The notes below the pieces were generated by a model. That model saw only the letters and a program-made list of their open reading frames with translations, had not been told where the DNA came from and searched no databases. Positions 1-8,954 of a stretch of DNA of 64,000 nucleotides are shown in pieces (the first letter of the stretch is position 1; every line of letters begins with the position of its first letter). The position numbers were made by a program, and so were the translations under genes. The stretch lies in contig JAHABL010000001.1 of the NCBI GenBank assembly GCA_018376445.1, positions 186,001 to 250,000 on the forward strand. Direction: 5' to 3'. This DNA comes from Mycobacteriales bacterium. GTDB lineage: Bacteria > Actinomycetota > Actinomycetes > Mycobacteriales > Mycobacteriaceae.

Positions 1-1172
1 TTGGCCGGGTTGTTGGCGCCGACACTGCTGCTGGCGACGGTGCCGCTACCAGCAGGCGGGGTGTAGGTAACTCCAGCACTAGTGGGCGAGGCGGTGGGGC
101 TACTGGTGGGGGAAGCAGTGGTGGTTGCGCCGCTCTGCATACCGGTGGGACCAGAGTAGTTGTGGAGGCCGTTTGTCGTGGGCGAGTTGGTGACGGGGGC
201 GGAGGAGGCTGCTGCGGTGACGGCCGGTTGAGATTGGGTGAAGTTGTCGGCTTCGTTTCCCCAGGCGACGTGGCCTGAGGGGAGTGATCCAGGGGAAAGT
301 TTTCCGGCTACGTCCACCATCCCGGGGAGTTTCACTTGGCCTTCCAACGTGGGTAGCTTGGGGGTAAGCGCGGCTCCTGCCGCTTCCGCCATGGACTTGA
401 GGGAGGGCAGTGCTAGCGGAAGCTTGATGTCGAGGTTGAGGCGGGCATCTTGTGCAGTCTTCAGAGCTTCTGCGGTGGGGCCTTGCAGTTGGCTGAAGGC
501 ATTCATGAACACTTCTGCCGCTTGTCGGCAGGAGTTAATAGCAGCGCCAATGGTAGCGAGAATTGTTCCGATGCCGGTCTCGATCAGGCTCAGGGAGTCT
601 ACAGCCTCGTGCAGGAACTTTGCGATGATGCCAGCGATCTCTACGGCTGCTTTGCCGACAATAGCGGTTGCCTCGTTGGTGGCCTTGGCCAGTTCGCCTG
701 TCTTCACTTCGAGGTCACCGGAGTGTGCGGAGATGTCTTTGACGACCTGGAGTGCAGCGTTGGCGGCGGGGCCAGTCCACGCACTAACGATCTGCTGAGT
801 GGCACTTCCGATGGCGGTGACCACTGTGCCATATGCCTGCCCGGTTTGTTCCAGTGCGGATACGAGCCCGTGCAGCGCAGAGAGATCCGGCGCAGGTAGG
901 GTAGGCAGGCCAAGTGGCAGTCCTAGATGGGGAGCTTGCAATGTCTGTTGGGAAGCGGTGGTCGTGAACGGGTTTGGGGTGGGCCCGTTCTGGAAGGAAT
1001 GGGTTGACGGGGTGGCTTCAGGTTGTCCGCCGGTGCTCGCTCCAGCGGCACCATATCCGACACTGAGGTGGATGTGTAGACCGGTGGCGTTGGTGAGTTC
1101 AAGAGAACCTTGTGCGCCCAGTCCAGACATGGTCTGGATCATGGGCAGGGCGAGGGTAACTGGATCTAGCAT
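1..1172 (-). CDS. Type VII secretion substrate-like protein with WxG hairpin (partial)
   Basis: The minus strand is open from an ATG at 1172 to the window edge, giving 390 visible residues with the C-terminus missing. Residues 100-240 are alanine-rich and helical and carry a WTG turn at about residue 130, like the W-x-G bend of WXG100, EspB or PPE helical hairpins. The distal part is rich in Pro, Ser, Thr and Gly, a low-complexity tail common in secreted mycobacterial proteins. No signal peptide or membrane segment is visible. The ATG overlaps the stop of the small upstream gene by seven bases, with AAGGAAGG just ahead, so the two are co-translated. A role as an ESX-type exported protein is inferred from architecture and partner. 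No YxxxD/E secretion motif was found. Confidence 0.6.
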   Translation of the reverse strand, partial: MLDPVTLALPMIQTMSGLGAQGSLELTNATGLHIHLSVGYGAAGASTGGQPEATPSTHSFQNGPTPNPFTTTASQQTLQAPHLGLPLGLPTLPAPDLSALHGLVSALEQTGQAYGTVVTAIGSATQQIVSAWTGPAANAALQVVKDISAHSGDLEVKTGELAKATNEATAIVGKAAVEIAGIIAKFLHEAVDSLSLIETGIGTILATIGAAINSCRQAAEVFMNAFSQLQGPTAEALKTAQDARLNLDIKLPLALPSLKSMAEAAGAALTPKLPTLEGQVKLPGMVDVAGKLSPGSLPSGHVAWGNEADNFTQSQPAVTAAASSAPVTNSPTTNGLHNYSGPTGMQSGATTTASPTSSPTASPTSAGVTYTPPAGSGTVASSSVGANNPA

Positions 1173-1489
1173 TCCAAGCCTTCCTTAGCGATCGCGGCGG
1201 TGTGGGCGCCCTCAGTGCTGAGGTAGGCGGCACTGGTTGCGGCGGCGCGTGCTGCACTGTCTTCAAGATCGCCCACGATCTTTGCGAATCCGGCACTGTG
1301 GACGGCATGGGCAGTTTCGTAGGCGACGGCGAATTCGGTGGCGATTGCGCCCAGCGCAGGCAAGATGACACCGCTGGACGCGACTTCTAGCAGACCCTCT
1401 TCACCCGCAAGAGCAGCTCCGGCCGCGCCCACTGCGGTTCCGAAGGCTGTAATGGCGGGGATGTCTGCTGAAACATGGTTAAGAGACAT
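1166..1489 (-). CDS. Small helical EspC/WXG-like protein
   Basis: This 107-residue protein is almost entirely alanine-rich helix with no signal peptide, the size and composition of EspC-type (DUF2580) or WXG100-type type VII secretion partners. Two helical stretches (about residues 8-50 and 55-100) are separated by a Gly/Ser turn, but there is no clear W-x-G. AAGGGGGAA precedes the ATG. It is the first gene of a two-gene operon with the longer WxG-bearing protein, which fits the usual small-then-large substrate pairs. No ESX core component lies in the window, so the secretion machine would have to be encoded elsewhere. The function is inferred from size, helix content and partner. Confidence 0.5.
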   Translation of the reverse strand: MSLNHVSADIPAITAFGTAVGAAGAALAGEEGLLEVASSGVILPALGAIATEFAVAYETAHAVHSAGFAKIVGDLEDSAARAAATSAAYLSTEGAHTAAIAKEGLEC

Positions 1490-1640
1490 GTTTCCCCCTT
1501 CATGGAGATGGACGTTAACGATATGACGCTGTCTGTTCGCAGAAGGTTCCCTTCACCCGCAAAAAGTTGAAGAATTTTTGGAACAGTTCGGGGTGCCCTC
1601 GAGACAATGAATAAGGGAGAGGTGTGCCAAGATTAGAGGC

Positions 1641-2285
1641 ATGGATGTAACTGTCATCGATCACCCCTTGGCCCTTTCTCGTCTCACCACCATGCGCGAT
1701 GAGCGCAGCAGTAATGCACAATTCCGGGCGGCTCTTAAAGAACTCGCTCAGATGCTGGTGTATGAAGCAGCGCGCGATCTACCGTTGGAAGATCTCCCTA
1801 TTAACACCCCTTTGGTGCCGACCACTGGTCACCGTCTGCTGCAGCCGCCGCTGCTTGTGCCGGTTATCCGTGCTGGTTTGGGCATGGTGGATGCCGCTAT
1901 GTCGATGATTCCCGATGCGCAGGTGGGCTTCGTCGGTATGGCGCGCAATGAGGAGACTCATCAGCCGGTTCCGTATCTGGAAGCTCTGCCGGATGATCTT
2001 TCCGATCAGACTGTTTTTGTCATCGATCCAATGTTGGCGACTGGTGGTTCTATGCTGCATACCTTGCGACTCATTGCAGACCGTGGGGCGCGGGATATTA
2101 CCGCTATCTGTATGGTGTCGGCGCCGCAAGGAGTTCAGGCGCTGGCGGAGTCTGGGCTGCCTGTACGGTTGGTGACGGCTGTGGTGGACGATGGTTTGAA
2201 CGAGGACGCCTACATTGTGCCTGGTCTGGGCGATGCCGGTGACCGTCTTTACGGCCCGCGCTACGATGACACCTCAGCTCAATAA
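1641..2285 (+). CDS. upp: Uracil phosphoribosyltransferase
   Basis: Upp makes UMP from uracil and PRPP in the cytosolic pyrimidine salvage pathway. The 214-residue protein has the family size. The PRPP-binding loop is clear ([11 protein letters not shown], about residues 129-139). The uracil-contacting C-terminal region containing [15 protein letters not shown] is also present, as is the PVIRAGLGM segment near residue 75. AGAGG stands directly before the ATG. The gene diverges from the type VII-like pair. A plausible but weak promoter lies in the AT-rich stretch at 1578-1610. Function is secure from motifs. Confidence 0.96.
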   Translation: MDVTVIDHPLALSRLTTMRDERSSNAQFRAALKELAQMLVYEAARDLPLEDLPINTPLVPTTGHRLLQPPLLVPVIRAGLGMVDAAMSMIPDAQVGFVGMARNEETHQPVPYLEALPDDLSDQTVFVIDPMLATGGSMLHTLRLIADRGARDITAICMVSAPQGVQALAESGLPVRLVTAVVDDGLNEDAYIVPGLGDAGDRLYGPRYDDTSAQ

Positions 2286-2510
2286 GGTATCTCGATAAAA
2301 TTCCAGGTTATCCACTATTGAGAAGCCTAAAATAAAGCTAAAAAAGAGGACTTGAACTGCGTTTTCAGACGTTACTTCGGGGCCTCTTTATTGCTATTCA
2401 AAAATGGCGTTATGCAAGGATTTTGTATTGGCAAAAATAGGAGTAGATTTTTCGCAGTGAATCAATCTTCGCCGGAAAGTGGCCATAGTAGCCGCAAACT
2501 CGGAGAACGT
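2286..2510 (+). other. AT-rich leader ahead of the permease
   Basis: These 225 bases hold no convincing separate gene. They are clearly more AT-rich than the neighbours. A weak inverted pair (AAAGAGG at 2343-2349 and CCTCTTT at 2383-2389) could form a seven-base-pair stem, either the end of the upp transcript or an attenuator in the permease leader. I do not recognise a riboswitch here. Confidence 0.3.
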
Positions 2511-4427
2511 ATGAAGAGCTGGTGGCTCAGTGATACTGACCAGCAGCCAGCCACACTGCAGGGTCCGCACGGCCGTGTTATTCATGACGCACACCGTCAC
2601 CCCTGGTACAAAGTCATGTGCCTGTCTGGCCTCGACTACTTCTCTACTCTTGGCTACCAACCTGGTATCGCAGCTCTCGCTGCCGGTACGCTCGCTCCAT
2701 TTGCCACCATCGTCCTCGTGCTGTTGACGGTGTGTGGCGCACTCCCCATCTACCGTCGCGTTGCGAAAGAATCTCCGCTTGGCGCGGGTTCTATCGGCAT
2801 GCTGGAGCGCCTCATGCCGAAGTGGGGTGGCAAGATTCTCGTTTTGGTCTTCCTGGGCTTCGCGGCGACGGACTATCTCATTACGATGACGCTCTCGGCT
2901 GCTGACGCAACAGCGCACGTCATTGAGAACCCGTTCACGCCGGCTTCTTTTCAGGGACAGAACGTCCCCATCACCATCTTTATGCTGTTTGTCCTCACCT
3001 GTGTCTTTTTGAAGGGCTTTGGCGAGGCTATCAATCTTTCGGTGGTGCTGGTGTCGTCCTTCCTGTTCCTCAACCTCATTGTGGTGGGGAATGGTCTGTG
3101 GGTGCTGGTCACTCATCCGCATTTTGTGTCGGATTGGCATACTGCCCTGTTTGCGCAGCATAGTGACCCGATGATGATGATCGCGATTTCGCTGATCGTG
3201 TTCCCGAAGTTGGCCCTGGGCCTGTCTGGTTTTGAGACTGGCGTGGCTGTGATGCCACAGATTAAGGGCGGTGAAGGTACGCAGGAGGAGCGTATTGCGA
3301 ATCGTGTGAAGGGCTGTCGTCGCATGTTGACGGTGGCTGCTCTGACAATGAGTACCTTCCTCGTTACCTCTTCGATCATCACTACCATGCTTATTCCTGA
3401 GGAAGCGTTGCAGGAGGGGGGCGAAGCGAATGGCCGTGCCTTGGCTTACATTGCTCACCATTACATGGGCAACGGCATTGGTACGGTCTATGACATTGCC
3501 ACGATCCTTATTCTGTGGTTCGCTGGTGCGTCCGCCATGGCTGGCCTGCTGAACTTGGTGCCGCGCTACTTGCCGCGTTTTGGTATGGCCCCGGAGTGGG
3601 CGGCGCATACTCGTCCGCTGGCGATGGTGTTTGGTGTCCTCGCGATTGTGGTGACGATCCTCTTTAAGGCGGATGTGGACCACCAGGGTGCAGCCTATGC
3701 GACGGGTGTGTTGGTGCTCATTACGTCGGCTGGCTATGCGGTGTCGTTGTCGGCATGGAAGAACAAAGAGTGGGGAAAGTTTGTTGGCTTTGCCATCACA
3801 ACCTGTGTTTTTGTTTATACAACGATTGTGAACATTGTGGAGCGGCCGGAGGGCGTGCAGATCGCCGCGGTGTTCATTGCCGCGATTATGGGTGTGTCGT
3901 TCGCGTCCCGTATTCACCGCGCTTATGAGCTGCGAGTGCAGGATATTGTCTTCGATAAGGAAGCTCAGAAGGTGTTGAAGGCGGCGAAGCGCCGTGATCG
4001 CCTGGTGATTGTAGCGCATGACCCGGAGACGTTTGCGCAGGATGAGTACGTCATCAAGGAACGTATCCAGCGGCGATTGACGCATATCGAGGATGATGTT
4101 CCGATTGTGTTCCTGGAAGTGAATGTGAAGGACGCGTCGGACTTCGACTCGGTTCTGGAAGTGCATGGTCGGATGCGCGGTAAACACCGCGTGTTGTGGG
4201 TGGATGCGCCAGGTGCGCCCAATGCTATTGCCGCGGTGCTGCTGTACATCCGTGACGTGACGGGTGTGGTGCCGGATGCGTACTTCGAGTGGGCGAACAT
4301 TAGCCCCACACGTTCCCTCGGCCGCTTCCTCTTCTGGGGCCAGGGCGAGGTCGCCTCGGTGACCCACGAGGTGCTGCGCCGGGCCGAACCGAATCGAGAT
4401 CTGCGGCCGCACATCCACGTAGGCTAG
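2511..4427 (+). CDS. Large APC-superfamily permease with cytosolic C-terminal domain
   Basis: The 638-residue protein has about a dozen hydrophobic segments between residues 45 and 480, beginning with a YFSTLGYQPG stretch like the first helix of amino acid/cation APC transporters. A soluble tail of about 160 residues follows. From memory, mycobacteria have similar large APC permeases (the Rv2690c type). The substrate cannot be told from sequence; amino acid or potassium are both possible. The ATG at 2511 is preceded by CGGAGAA six bases upstream. An in-frame TTG at 2352 would add 53 residues of poor, Phe-rich sequence and is less likely. The gene is monocistronic, and its last codons are duplicated downstream. 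Confidence 0.75.
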   Translation: MKSWWLSDTDQQPATLQGPHGRVIHDAHRHPWYKVMCLSGLDYFSTLGYQPGIAALAAGTLAPFATIVLVLLTVCGALPIYRRVAKESPLGAGSIGMLERLMPKWGGKILVLVFLGFAATDYLITMTLSAADATAHVIENPFTPASFQGQNVPITIFMLFVLTCVFLKGFGEAINLSVVLVSSFLFLNLIVVGNGLWVLVTHPHFVSDWHTALFAQHSDPMMMIAISLIVFPKLALGLSGFETGVAVMPQIKGGEGTQEERIANRVKGCRRMLTVAALTMSTFLVTSSIITTMLIPEEALQEGGEANGRALAYIAHHYMGNGIGTVYDIATILILWFAGASAMAGLLNLVPRYLPRFGMAPEWAAHTRPLAMVFGVLAIVVTILFKADVDHQGAAYATGVLVLITSAGYAVSLSAWKNKEWGKFVGFAITTCVFVYTTIVNIVERPEGVQIAAVFIAAIMGVSFASRIHRAYELRVQDIVFDKEAQKVLKAAKRRDRLVIVAHDPETFAQDEYVIKERIQRRLTHIEDDVPIVFLEVNVKDASDFDSVLEVHGRMRGKHRVLWVDAPGAPNAIAAVLLYIRDVTGVVPDAYFEWANISPTRSLGRFLFWGQGEVASVTHEVLRRAEPNRDLRPHIHVG

Positions 4428-4484
4428 CGGGAGCTAGGCGCAGTGGATGCACCAAGCACTGTCACGTAGGCTAGCGGGAGCTAG
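4416..4484 (+). repeat. 22-bp direct repeat duplicating the permease gene end
   Basis: The sequence from CACGTAGGCTAG to GGGAGCTAG occurs at 4416-4437 and again, identically, at 4463-4484. The first copy contains the last codons and TAG stop of the permease. Each copy contains GCTAGC-GGGA-GCTAG, which can fold into a hairpin. In the second copy the stem is a perfect seven base pairs (GGCTAGC/GCTAGCC). Lack of a T-run makes classical termination uncertain. Confidence 0.75.
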
Positions 4485-4553
4485 CCGGAGTGGGAAACGC
4501 CGCCTTGCCGGGTGTCTGGTGGGGCGGGGTTGTTGTGTTTTTTTGGGGGGTGG

Positions 4554-5066
4554 TTAGCGTTCTGCGGGGCGGCAGCTGCGCATGCGGAGTTCGTGGACGT
4601 AGTTGGCGGGGGCGCCGGCTTCTTCGGCGGCGTCGGCGACCATGGCGAGGTATTGGGCGCTGGGGAGTCCGCCTTCGTAGGCGTCCATGACGTAGAACCA
4701 GACGAGGACGGATTTTTCTTGGATTTGGGTGTCGTGGTCGGTGTCGGTGGTGCCGGGGCGGGGTGGGGTGGTGATGCGGGCGGTGACGCGGGCTTTGATT
4801 TTGCGGTGGAGGTCTTGGTCGTAGGCCTCCCATTCGTCGAGTTGTTTTTCGTCGTGGGCGGGGACGTCGTAGAGGGCGACGAAGACGCGGCTGTCGGGGT
4901 CTTCGACGACGGTGGCGAGGGCGCCTTCCCAGCAGGACATGTCTTCGCCGGCGAAGGTGAGTCTCCATCCTTCGAGCCAGGCGGTGCCGGCTAGTGGCGA
5001 GTGGGGCGCGTGACGCAGCATTTGTGCGGGCGCCATGTTCGTTCCGTAGGCGGCGTAGAGGGGCAT
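4554..5066 (-). CDS. Gamma-glutamylcyclotransferase-fold protein
   Basis: The 170-residue protein opens with YAAYGTNM, the substrate-binding signature of the gamma-glutamylcyclotransferase/AIG2 fold, and ends with an AYEGGLPSAQYL stretch. Such enzymes release 5-oxoproline from gamma-glutamyl peptides. Because actinobacteria use mycothiol rather than glutathione, the natural substrate is uncertain. The ATG at 5066 matches the family start. The gene lies alone on the minus strand, between the permease end and glpK. Confidence 0.7.
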   Translation of the reverse strand: MPLYAAYGTNMAPAQMLRHAPHSPLAGTAWLEGWRLTFAGEDMSCWEGALATVVEDPDSRVFVALYDVPAHDEKQLDEWEAYDQDLHRKIKARVTARITTPPRPGTTDTDHDTQIQEKSVLVWFYVMDAYEGGLPSAQYLAMVADAAEEAGAPANYVHELRMRSCRPAER

Positions 5067-5085
5067 GTTTTGAGAATATCGCGAC

Positions 5086-5141
5086 GGCGCCTCTCGTGCT
5101 ACCCCCTTGGCGGGGTTTAGCGAGAGGCGCCGCGGCTTTTT
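5086..5141 (+). terminator. Strong hairpin with T-run on the plus strand
   Basis: GGCGCCTCTCG (5086-5096) pairs with CGAGAGGCGCC (5121-5131), and a nested ACCCC/GGGGT stem lies inside. TTTTT follows at 5137-5141 on the plus strand. Both flanking genes are on the minus strand, so the T-run faces the wrong way for glpK. The hairpin could still end glpK transcripts less efficiently. Confidence 0.7.
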
Positions 5142-5231
5142 ATGGGGGTTGTGTGTGTGAAGCTGTTGCGTGTGCCGCTGTGGCCGGAGGTTGGCTTTGA
5201 GTGGCTTGTGCGGGGTACTTCGGTGTGGGGG

Positions 5232-6752
5232 TTAGGCCCAGTCGAGTGAGCGTTCCACGGCTTTGTTCCAGTTGTGGAAGAGTTCTTCGCGGGTGTTTTC
5301 TTTCATGGTGGGACGCCACATGTCGTTGGGGATCCAGTTGGCCCGGATTTCGTCGGTGGAGCTCCAGAAGTGGACGGCCAGGCCGGCTGCGTAGGCGGCG
5401 CCGAGGGCGGCGTTTTCGCGGAGACCGCCGCGTACTACGGGGCAGTTGAGCATGTCGGCTTGGAACTGCATGAGTAGTTTGTTTTCGGTCATGGCGCCGT
5501 CGACTTTGACGGTTTTGAGTTGGATGTCGGCTTGTTTGCGCATGGCTTCGGCGACTTCGCGGGTTTGGTAGGCGGTTGCTTCTAGGGCGGCCCGGGCGAT
5601 GTGGTTGCGGTTGGCGAAGCGGGTGAGGCCGACGATGGTGCCGCGGGCGTCGTCGCGCCAGCGGGGTGCCATGATGCCGGAGAATGCGGGGACGAAGTAG
5701 ACGCCGCCGTTGTCGTCGACTTCTGCGGCGAGGGCTTCGATGTCGTCGGAGGAGTTGAAGAAGCCCATGTTGTCGCGGAGCCAGCGGACGGCGAGGCCGG
5801 TGACGGCGATGGAGCCTTCGAGGGCGTATACGGGTTCTTCGTCGCCGAGGCGGTAGAAGACTGTAGAGATGAGGCCGTCTGCGGGGTCGGCGGGTTCGGG
5901 TCCGACGTTGAGGAGGAGGCTGTTGCCGGTGCCGTAGGAGATTTTGGCTTCGCCGGCGGAGAGGCAGGCTTGGCCGAAGGCGGCGGCTTGTTGGTCGCCG
6001 AGGATGCCGGAGATGGGGACGCCGGGGAGGGGTCCGCGGCGGCGGACGTGTCCGAAGACGTCTGAGCTGGAGCAGATGCGGGGGAGGATGCTCTTGGGGA
6101 TGTTGAAGGCTTCGAGGAGTTCGTCGTCCCACTTGCATGTCTCGATGTTCATGAGCATGGTGCGGGAGGCGTTGGAGACGTCGGTGATGTGTTTGGCGGG
6201 GCCGTCGACGGAGCCTTGGGCGCCTCCGGTGAGGTTCCAGATGAGCCAGGTGTCCATGGTTCCGAAGAGGAGGTTGCCTTCGTCGGCGAGTTGGCGGGCG
6301 CCTTCGACGTTGTCGAGCATCCATTTGATGCGGGGTGCGGCGAAGTAGATGGTGGGGGGTAGGCCGGTGAGTTCGCGGATGCGGTCTTCGCCGATCTTGT
6401 TGACTACTTGGTTGAGGCAGTCATGGGAGCGAGTGTCTTGCCAGACGATGGCGTTGCAGATGGGGAGGCCGGTGGTCTTGTCCCAGAGTACGGCGGTTTC
6501 GCGTTGGTTGGTGATTCCGAGTGCGGCGACGTCATTGGAGGTGATTTCGAGGACGGCGAGGACTTCTGCGAGGGTCAGACGGGCGTTTTTCCAGATTTCC
6601 ATGGGATCGTGTTCGACGTATCCGGGGGAGGGGAGGATCTGGCGATGGTCTCGTTCGGTGGTGGCCACCAGTTTTCCATCGTGATCGAAGACAGAGCAGT
6701 GAGTGAAAACGGTGTCTTGATCAAGGGCAATAACATAGCGAGAGCTAGGCAT
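5232..6752 (-). CDS. glpK: Glycerol kinase-like FGGY kinase with altered phosphate loop
   Basis: The 506-residue protein aligns along the whole of GlpK, which makes glycerol 3-phosphate from glycerol and ATP. Glycerol-contacting and catalytic motifs are kept: NQRET, IVWQDTR, GDQQAAAFGQ with the catalytic Asp, YGTG, and ARGTIVGLTR. The N-terminal ATP phosphate loop, normally DQGTTSSR, reads DQDTVFTH at residues 11-18, and DGGA later reads DGAM. AAAAGGAG precedes the ATG at 6752. An upstream in-frame extension to 6953 looks non-coding. Activity is therefore uncertain: it may be impaired, slow or specialised. glpD lies elsewhere in the window. The family assignment is firm; the function is less so. 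Confidence 0.82.
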   Translation of the reverse strand: MPSSRYVIALDQDTVFTHCSVFDHDGKLVATTERDHRQILPSPGYVEHDPMEIWKNARLTLAEVLAVLEITSNDVAALGITNQRETAVLWDKTTGLPICNAIVWQDTRSHDCLNQVVNKIGEDRIRELTGLPPTIYFAAPRIKWMLDNVEGARQLADEGNLLFGTMDTWLIWNLTGGAQGSVDGPAKHITDVSNASRTMLMNIETCKWDDELLEAFNIPKSILPRICSSSDVFGHVRRRGPLPGVPISGILGDQQAAAFGQACLSAGEAKISYGTGNSLLLNVGPEPADPADGLISTVFYRLGDEEPVYALEGSIAVTGLAVRWLRDNMGFFNSSDDIEALAAEVDDNGGVYFVPAFSGIMAPRWRDDARGTIVGLTRFANRNHIARAALEATAYQTREVAEAMRKQADIQLKTVKVDGAMTENKLLMQFQADMLNCPVVRGGLRENAALGAAYAAGLAVHFWSSTDEIRANWIPNDMWRPTMKENTREELFHNWNKAVERSLDWA

Positions 6753-6950
6753 GTAATGCTCCTTTTCGGCATCAGAGTTACTCCAAATATACCGAAGCTG
6801 GGCGTGGGGAGGGGCGTGTGGGAGCAACCTGACGGTGGGCGGTTGTGGTGCTGGTTGGGTGGCTTTTTCGCAGGTGGTATGGGGGTTATGGGGCGCTGTG
6901 TGGCGTGGGTGTGAGCTAGCTGGGTTGCCACGGTAGGAAGAGATATACGC

Positions 6951-6985
6951 CACGCTCCCCGGCCTGTGGCGGGGCGGGGAGCGTG
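6951..6985 (-). terminator. Hairpin downstream of accA3
   Basis: CACGCTCCCCG (6951-6961) pairs perfectly with CGGGGAGCGTG (6975-6985) across a 13-base loop, about 20 bases after the accA3 stop. The following minus-strand bases are only moderately T-rich. It separates accA3 from glpK. Confidence 0.6.
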
Positions 6986-7005
6986 TGCTGTTGGTGTGGG
7001 GTGTG

Positions 7006-8799
7006 TTATTCGGCGTCGTCTTGCAGAATCTTGCACATGGCGGTGCCGGGGGTGACGGGGGTGCCGGGCTCGACGGAGAGGTTGGTGATGGTGCCGGCTT
7101 GGTGGGCTACCACGGGGTTTTCCATCTTCATGGCTTCGAGCACGATGACGAGGTCGCCTTCTTCGACGACTTGGCCTTCTTCGACGGCCACCTTGACGAC
7201 GGTGCCTTGCATGGGGGCGATGATGGTGTCGCCGGAGGCGGAGGATCCAGAGTTGGAGGAGAATGCGCGGGGGCGGGGTTTGCGTACTTTGGCGGGGCGG
7301 GAACCGCGGACAACGAAGTCTGCCGGCAGGCTGACTTCCATGCGTTTTCCGTCTACTTCGACAACCACGATCTGGTTGGGGAGGTGTTCCATCTGGACGG
7401 CGTCGGGGTCTTCTTCAGCGGCGTCGAAGGGGTTCTTCCATTCGGTTTCGATCCACTTGGTGAAGACGTCGAAGCTGTTGCCGTCGCCTACGAAGTCGGG
7501 GTTGGAGACGATGTGGCGGTGGAAGTCTACGGTGGTGGCGAGGCCTTCGATGTGGTATTCGGCGAGGGCGCGACGGGCGCGGGCGAGGGCGTTGTCGCGG
7601 TTTTCGCCCCATACGATGAGTTTGGCCAGCATGGAGTCGAATTCGCCGCCGACGATGTCGCCTTCGCGGACGCCGGAGTCAACGCGGACACCGGGGCCGG
7701 AGGGTTCTTGGTAGCGGGTGACGGTACCGGGGGCGGGGAGGAAGTTGCGGCCGGGGTCTTCGCCGTTGATGCGGAATTCGAAGGCGTGGCCGACTGGCTT
7801 GGGGTCTTCGGTGATGTCGAGTTCTTTGCCTTCGGCGATGTCGAACTGTCGCAGTACTAGGTCGAGGTTGGTGGTTTCTTCGGTGACGGGGTGTTCTACC
7901 TGGAGGCGGGTGTTGACTTCGAGGAAGGAGATGGTGTCACCTTGCACCATGTATTCGACGGTGCCGGCGCCGTAGTAGCCGGATTCACGGCAGATGGCGC
8001 GGGCGGAGGTGTGGATCTTTTCTTCCTGTTCGGGGGTGAGGAAGGGGGCGGGGGCTTCTTCGACGAGTTTCTGGAAGCGGCGCTGCAGGGTGCAGTCGCG
8101 GGTGCCGACGACGATGACGTTGCCGTGTTGGTCGGCGAGGATTTGGGCTTCGACGTGGCGGGCACGGTCGAGGTATTGTTCGACGAAGCATTCGCCGCGG
8201 CCGAAGGCGGCGGTGGCTTCACGGGTGGCGGAGTCGAAGAGTTCGGGGATTTCGTCGATGCTGTGGGCGACTTTCATGCCGCGTCCGCCGCCGCCGAAGG
8301 CGGCTTTGATGGCGATTGGGCAGCCGTATTTTTCGGCGAAGGCGATGACTTCGTCGGCGTCTTTGACGGGGTTTTTGGTGCCGGCTGCCATGGGGGCGTT
8401 GGCGCGTTCGGCGATGTGGCGGGCGGTGACTTTGTCGCCGAGTTTGCGGATGGCTTCTGGCGGGGGGCCGATCCAGATGTAGCCGGCGTCGATGACGGCT
8501 TGGGCGAAGTCGGCGTTCTCGGAGAGGAAGCCGTAGCCGGGGTGGATGGCGTTGGCGCCGGTGGCTTCTGCTGCGGCGAGCAGCTTTTCGATATTGAGGT
8601 AGGTTTCGGCGCCGGTGGAGCCGTGCAGGGCTATGGCTTCGTCGGCGAGGCTGACGAAGGGGGCGTCGGTATCTGGGTCGGCGTAGACGGCGACGCTGGG
8701 GATGCCTGCGTCGCGGGCACCACGGATGACGCGGACGGCAATTTCGCCGCGGTTCGCAACTAGTACTTTGTTGATCGTTGCTGTTGCGTTAGCGGACAA
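7006..8799 (-). CDS. accA3: Acyl-CoA carboxylase alpha subunit (biotin carboxylase + BCCP)
   Basis: This 597-residue fusion carries a biotin carboxylase domain (about 8-450) and a C-terminal biotin carrier domain (about 525-597). The glycine-rich ATP loop [10 protein letters not shown], the [15 protein letters not shown] segment and the biotinylation motif EAMKMEN are all present. It carboxylates its own biotin for AccD carboxyltransferases, which then make malonyl- and methylmalonyl-CoA for fatty and mycolic acids. The start appears to be TTG at 8799, with AGGAGAGAAGA just upstream. The gene follows sseA, and BirA, which would attach the biotin, is encoded at 14.4 kb. Order and sequence match mycobacterial accA3. 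Confidence 0.95.
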   Translation of the reverse strand: MSANATATINKVLVANRGEIAVRVIRGARDAGIPSVAVYADPDTDAPFVSLADEAIALHGSTGAETYLNIEKLLAAAEATGANAIHPGYGFLSENADFAQAVIDAGYIWIGPPPEAIRKLGDKVTARHIAERANAPMAAGTKNPVKDADEVIAFAEKYGCPIAIKAAFGGGGRGMKVAHSIDEIPELFDSATREATAAFGRGECFVEQYLDRARHVEAQILADQHGNVIVVGTRDCTLQRRFQKLVEEAPAPFLTPEQEEKIHTSARAICRESGYYGAGTVEYMVQGDTISFLEVNTRLQVEHPVTEETTNLDLVLRQFDIAEGKELDITEDPKPVGHAFEFRINGEDPGRNFLPAPGTVTRYQEPSGPGVRVDSGVREGDIVGGEFDSMLAKLIVWGENRDNALARARRALAEYHIEGLATTVDFHRHIVSNPDFVGDGNSFDVFTKWIETEWKNPFDAAEEDPDAVQMEHLPNQIVVVEVDGKRMEVSLPADFVVRGSRPAKVRKPRPRAFSSNSGSSASGDTIIAPMQGTVVKVAVEEGQVVEEGDLVIVLEAMKMENPVVAHQAGTITNLSVEPGTPVTPGTAMCKILQDDAE

Positions 8800-8954
8800 T
8801 CTTCTCTCCTGTGACTTTTCTTTTCCCGTAAAGGGGAATTTTACCGGGTCAAACCTTACCCAAGTCTACGCCTTCCCGCCGGTTTCACCGAACAAAGTGG
8901 GCACGTAGCCTTGGGTTGTGCTGCTGTTTTGTCTGATGGTGGGTGCGGTTGTGT

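Noticed and set aside
2352..2510. In-frame TTG extension of the permease with an AG-rich sequence before it
   Set aside because: The added residues do not resemble APC permeases, and the ATG at 2511 has a better-placed Shine-Dalgarno. The possible stem at 2343-2389 also argues for a leader.
2286..2510. Possible c-di-AMP (ydaO) riboswitch ahead of the permease
   Set aside because: The gene type made this worth checking, but the conserved core of that riboswitch is not seen in these bases.
2394..4418. A 674-codon minus-strand open frame opposite the permease
   Set aside because: His/Arg-rich sequence without domains, a mirror of the permease codon pattern.
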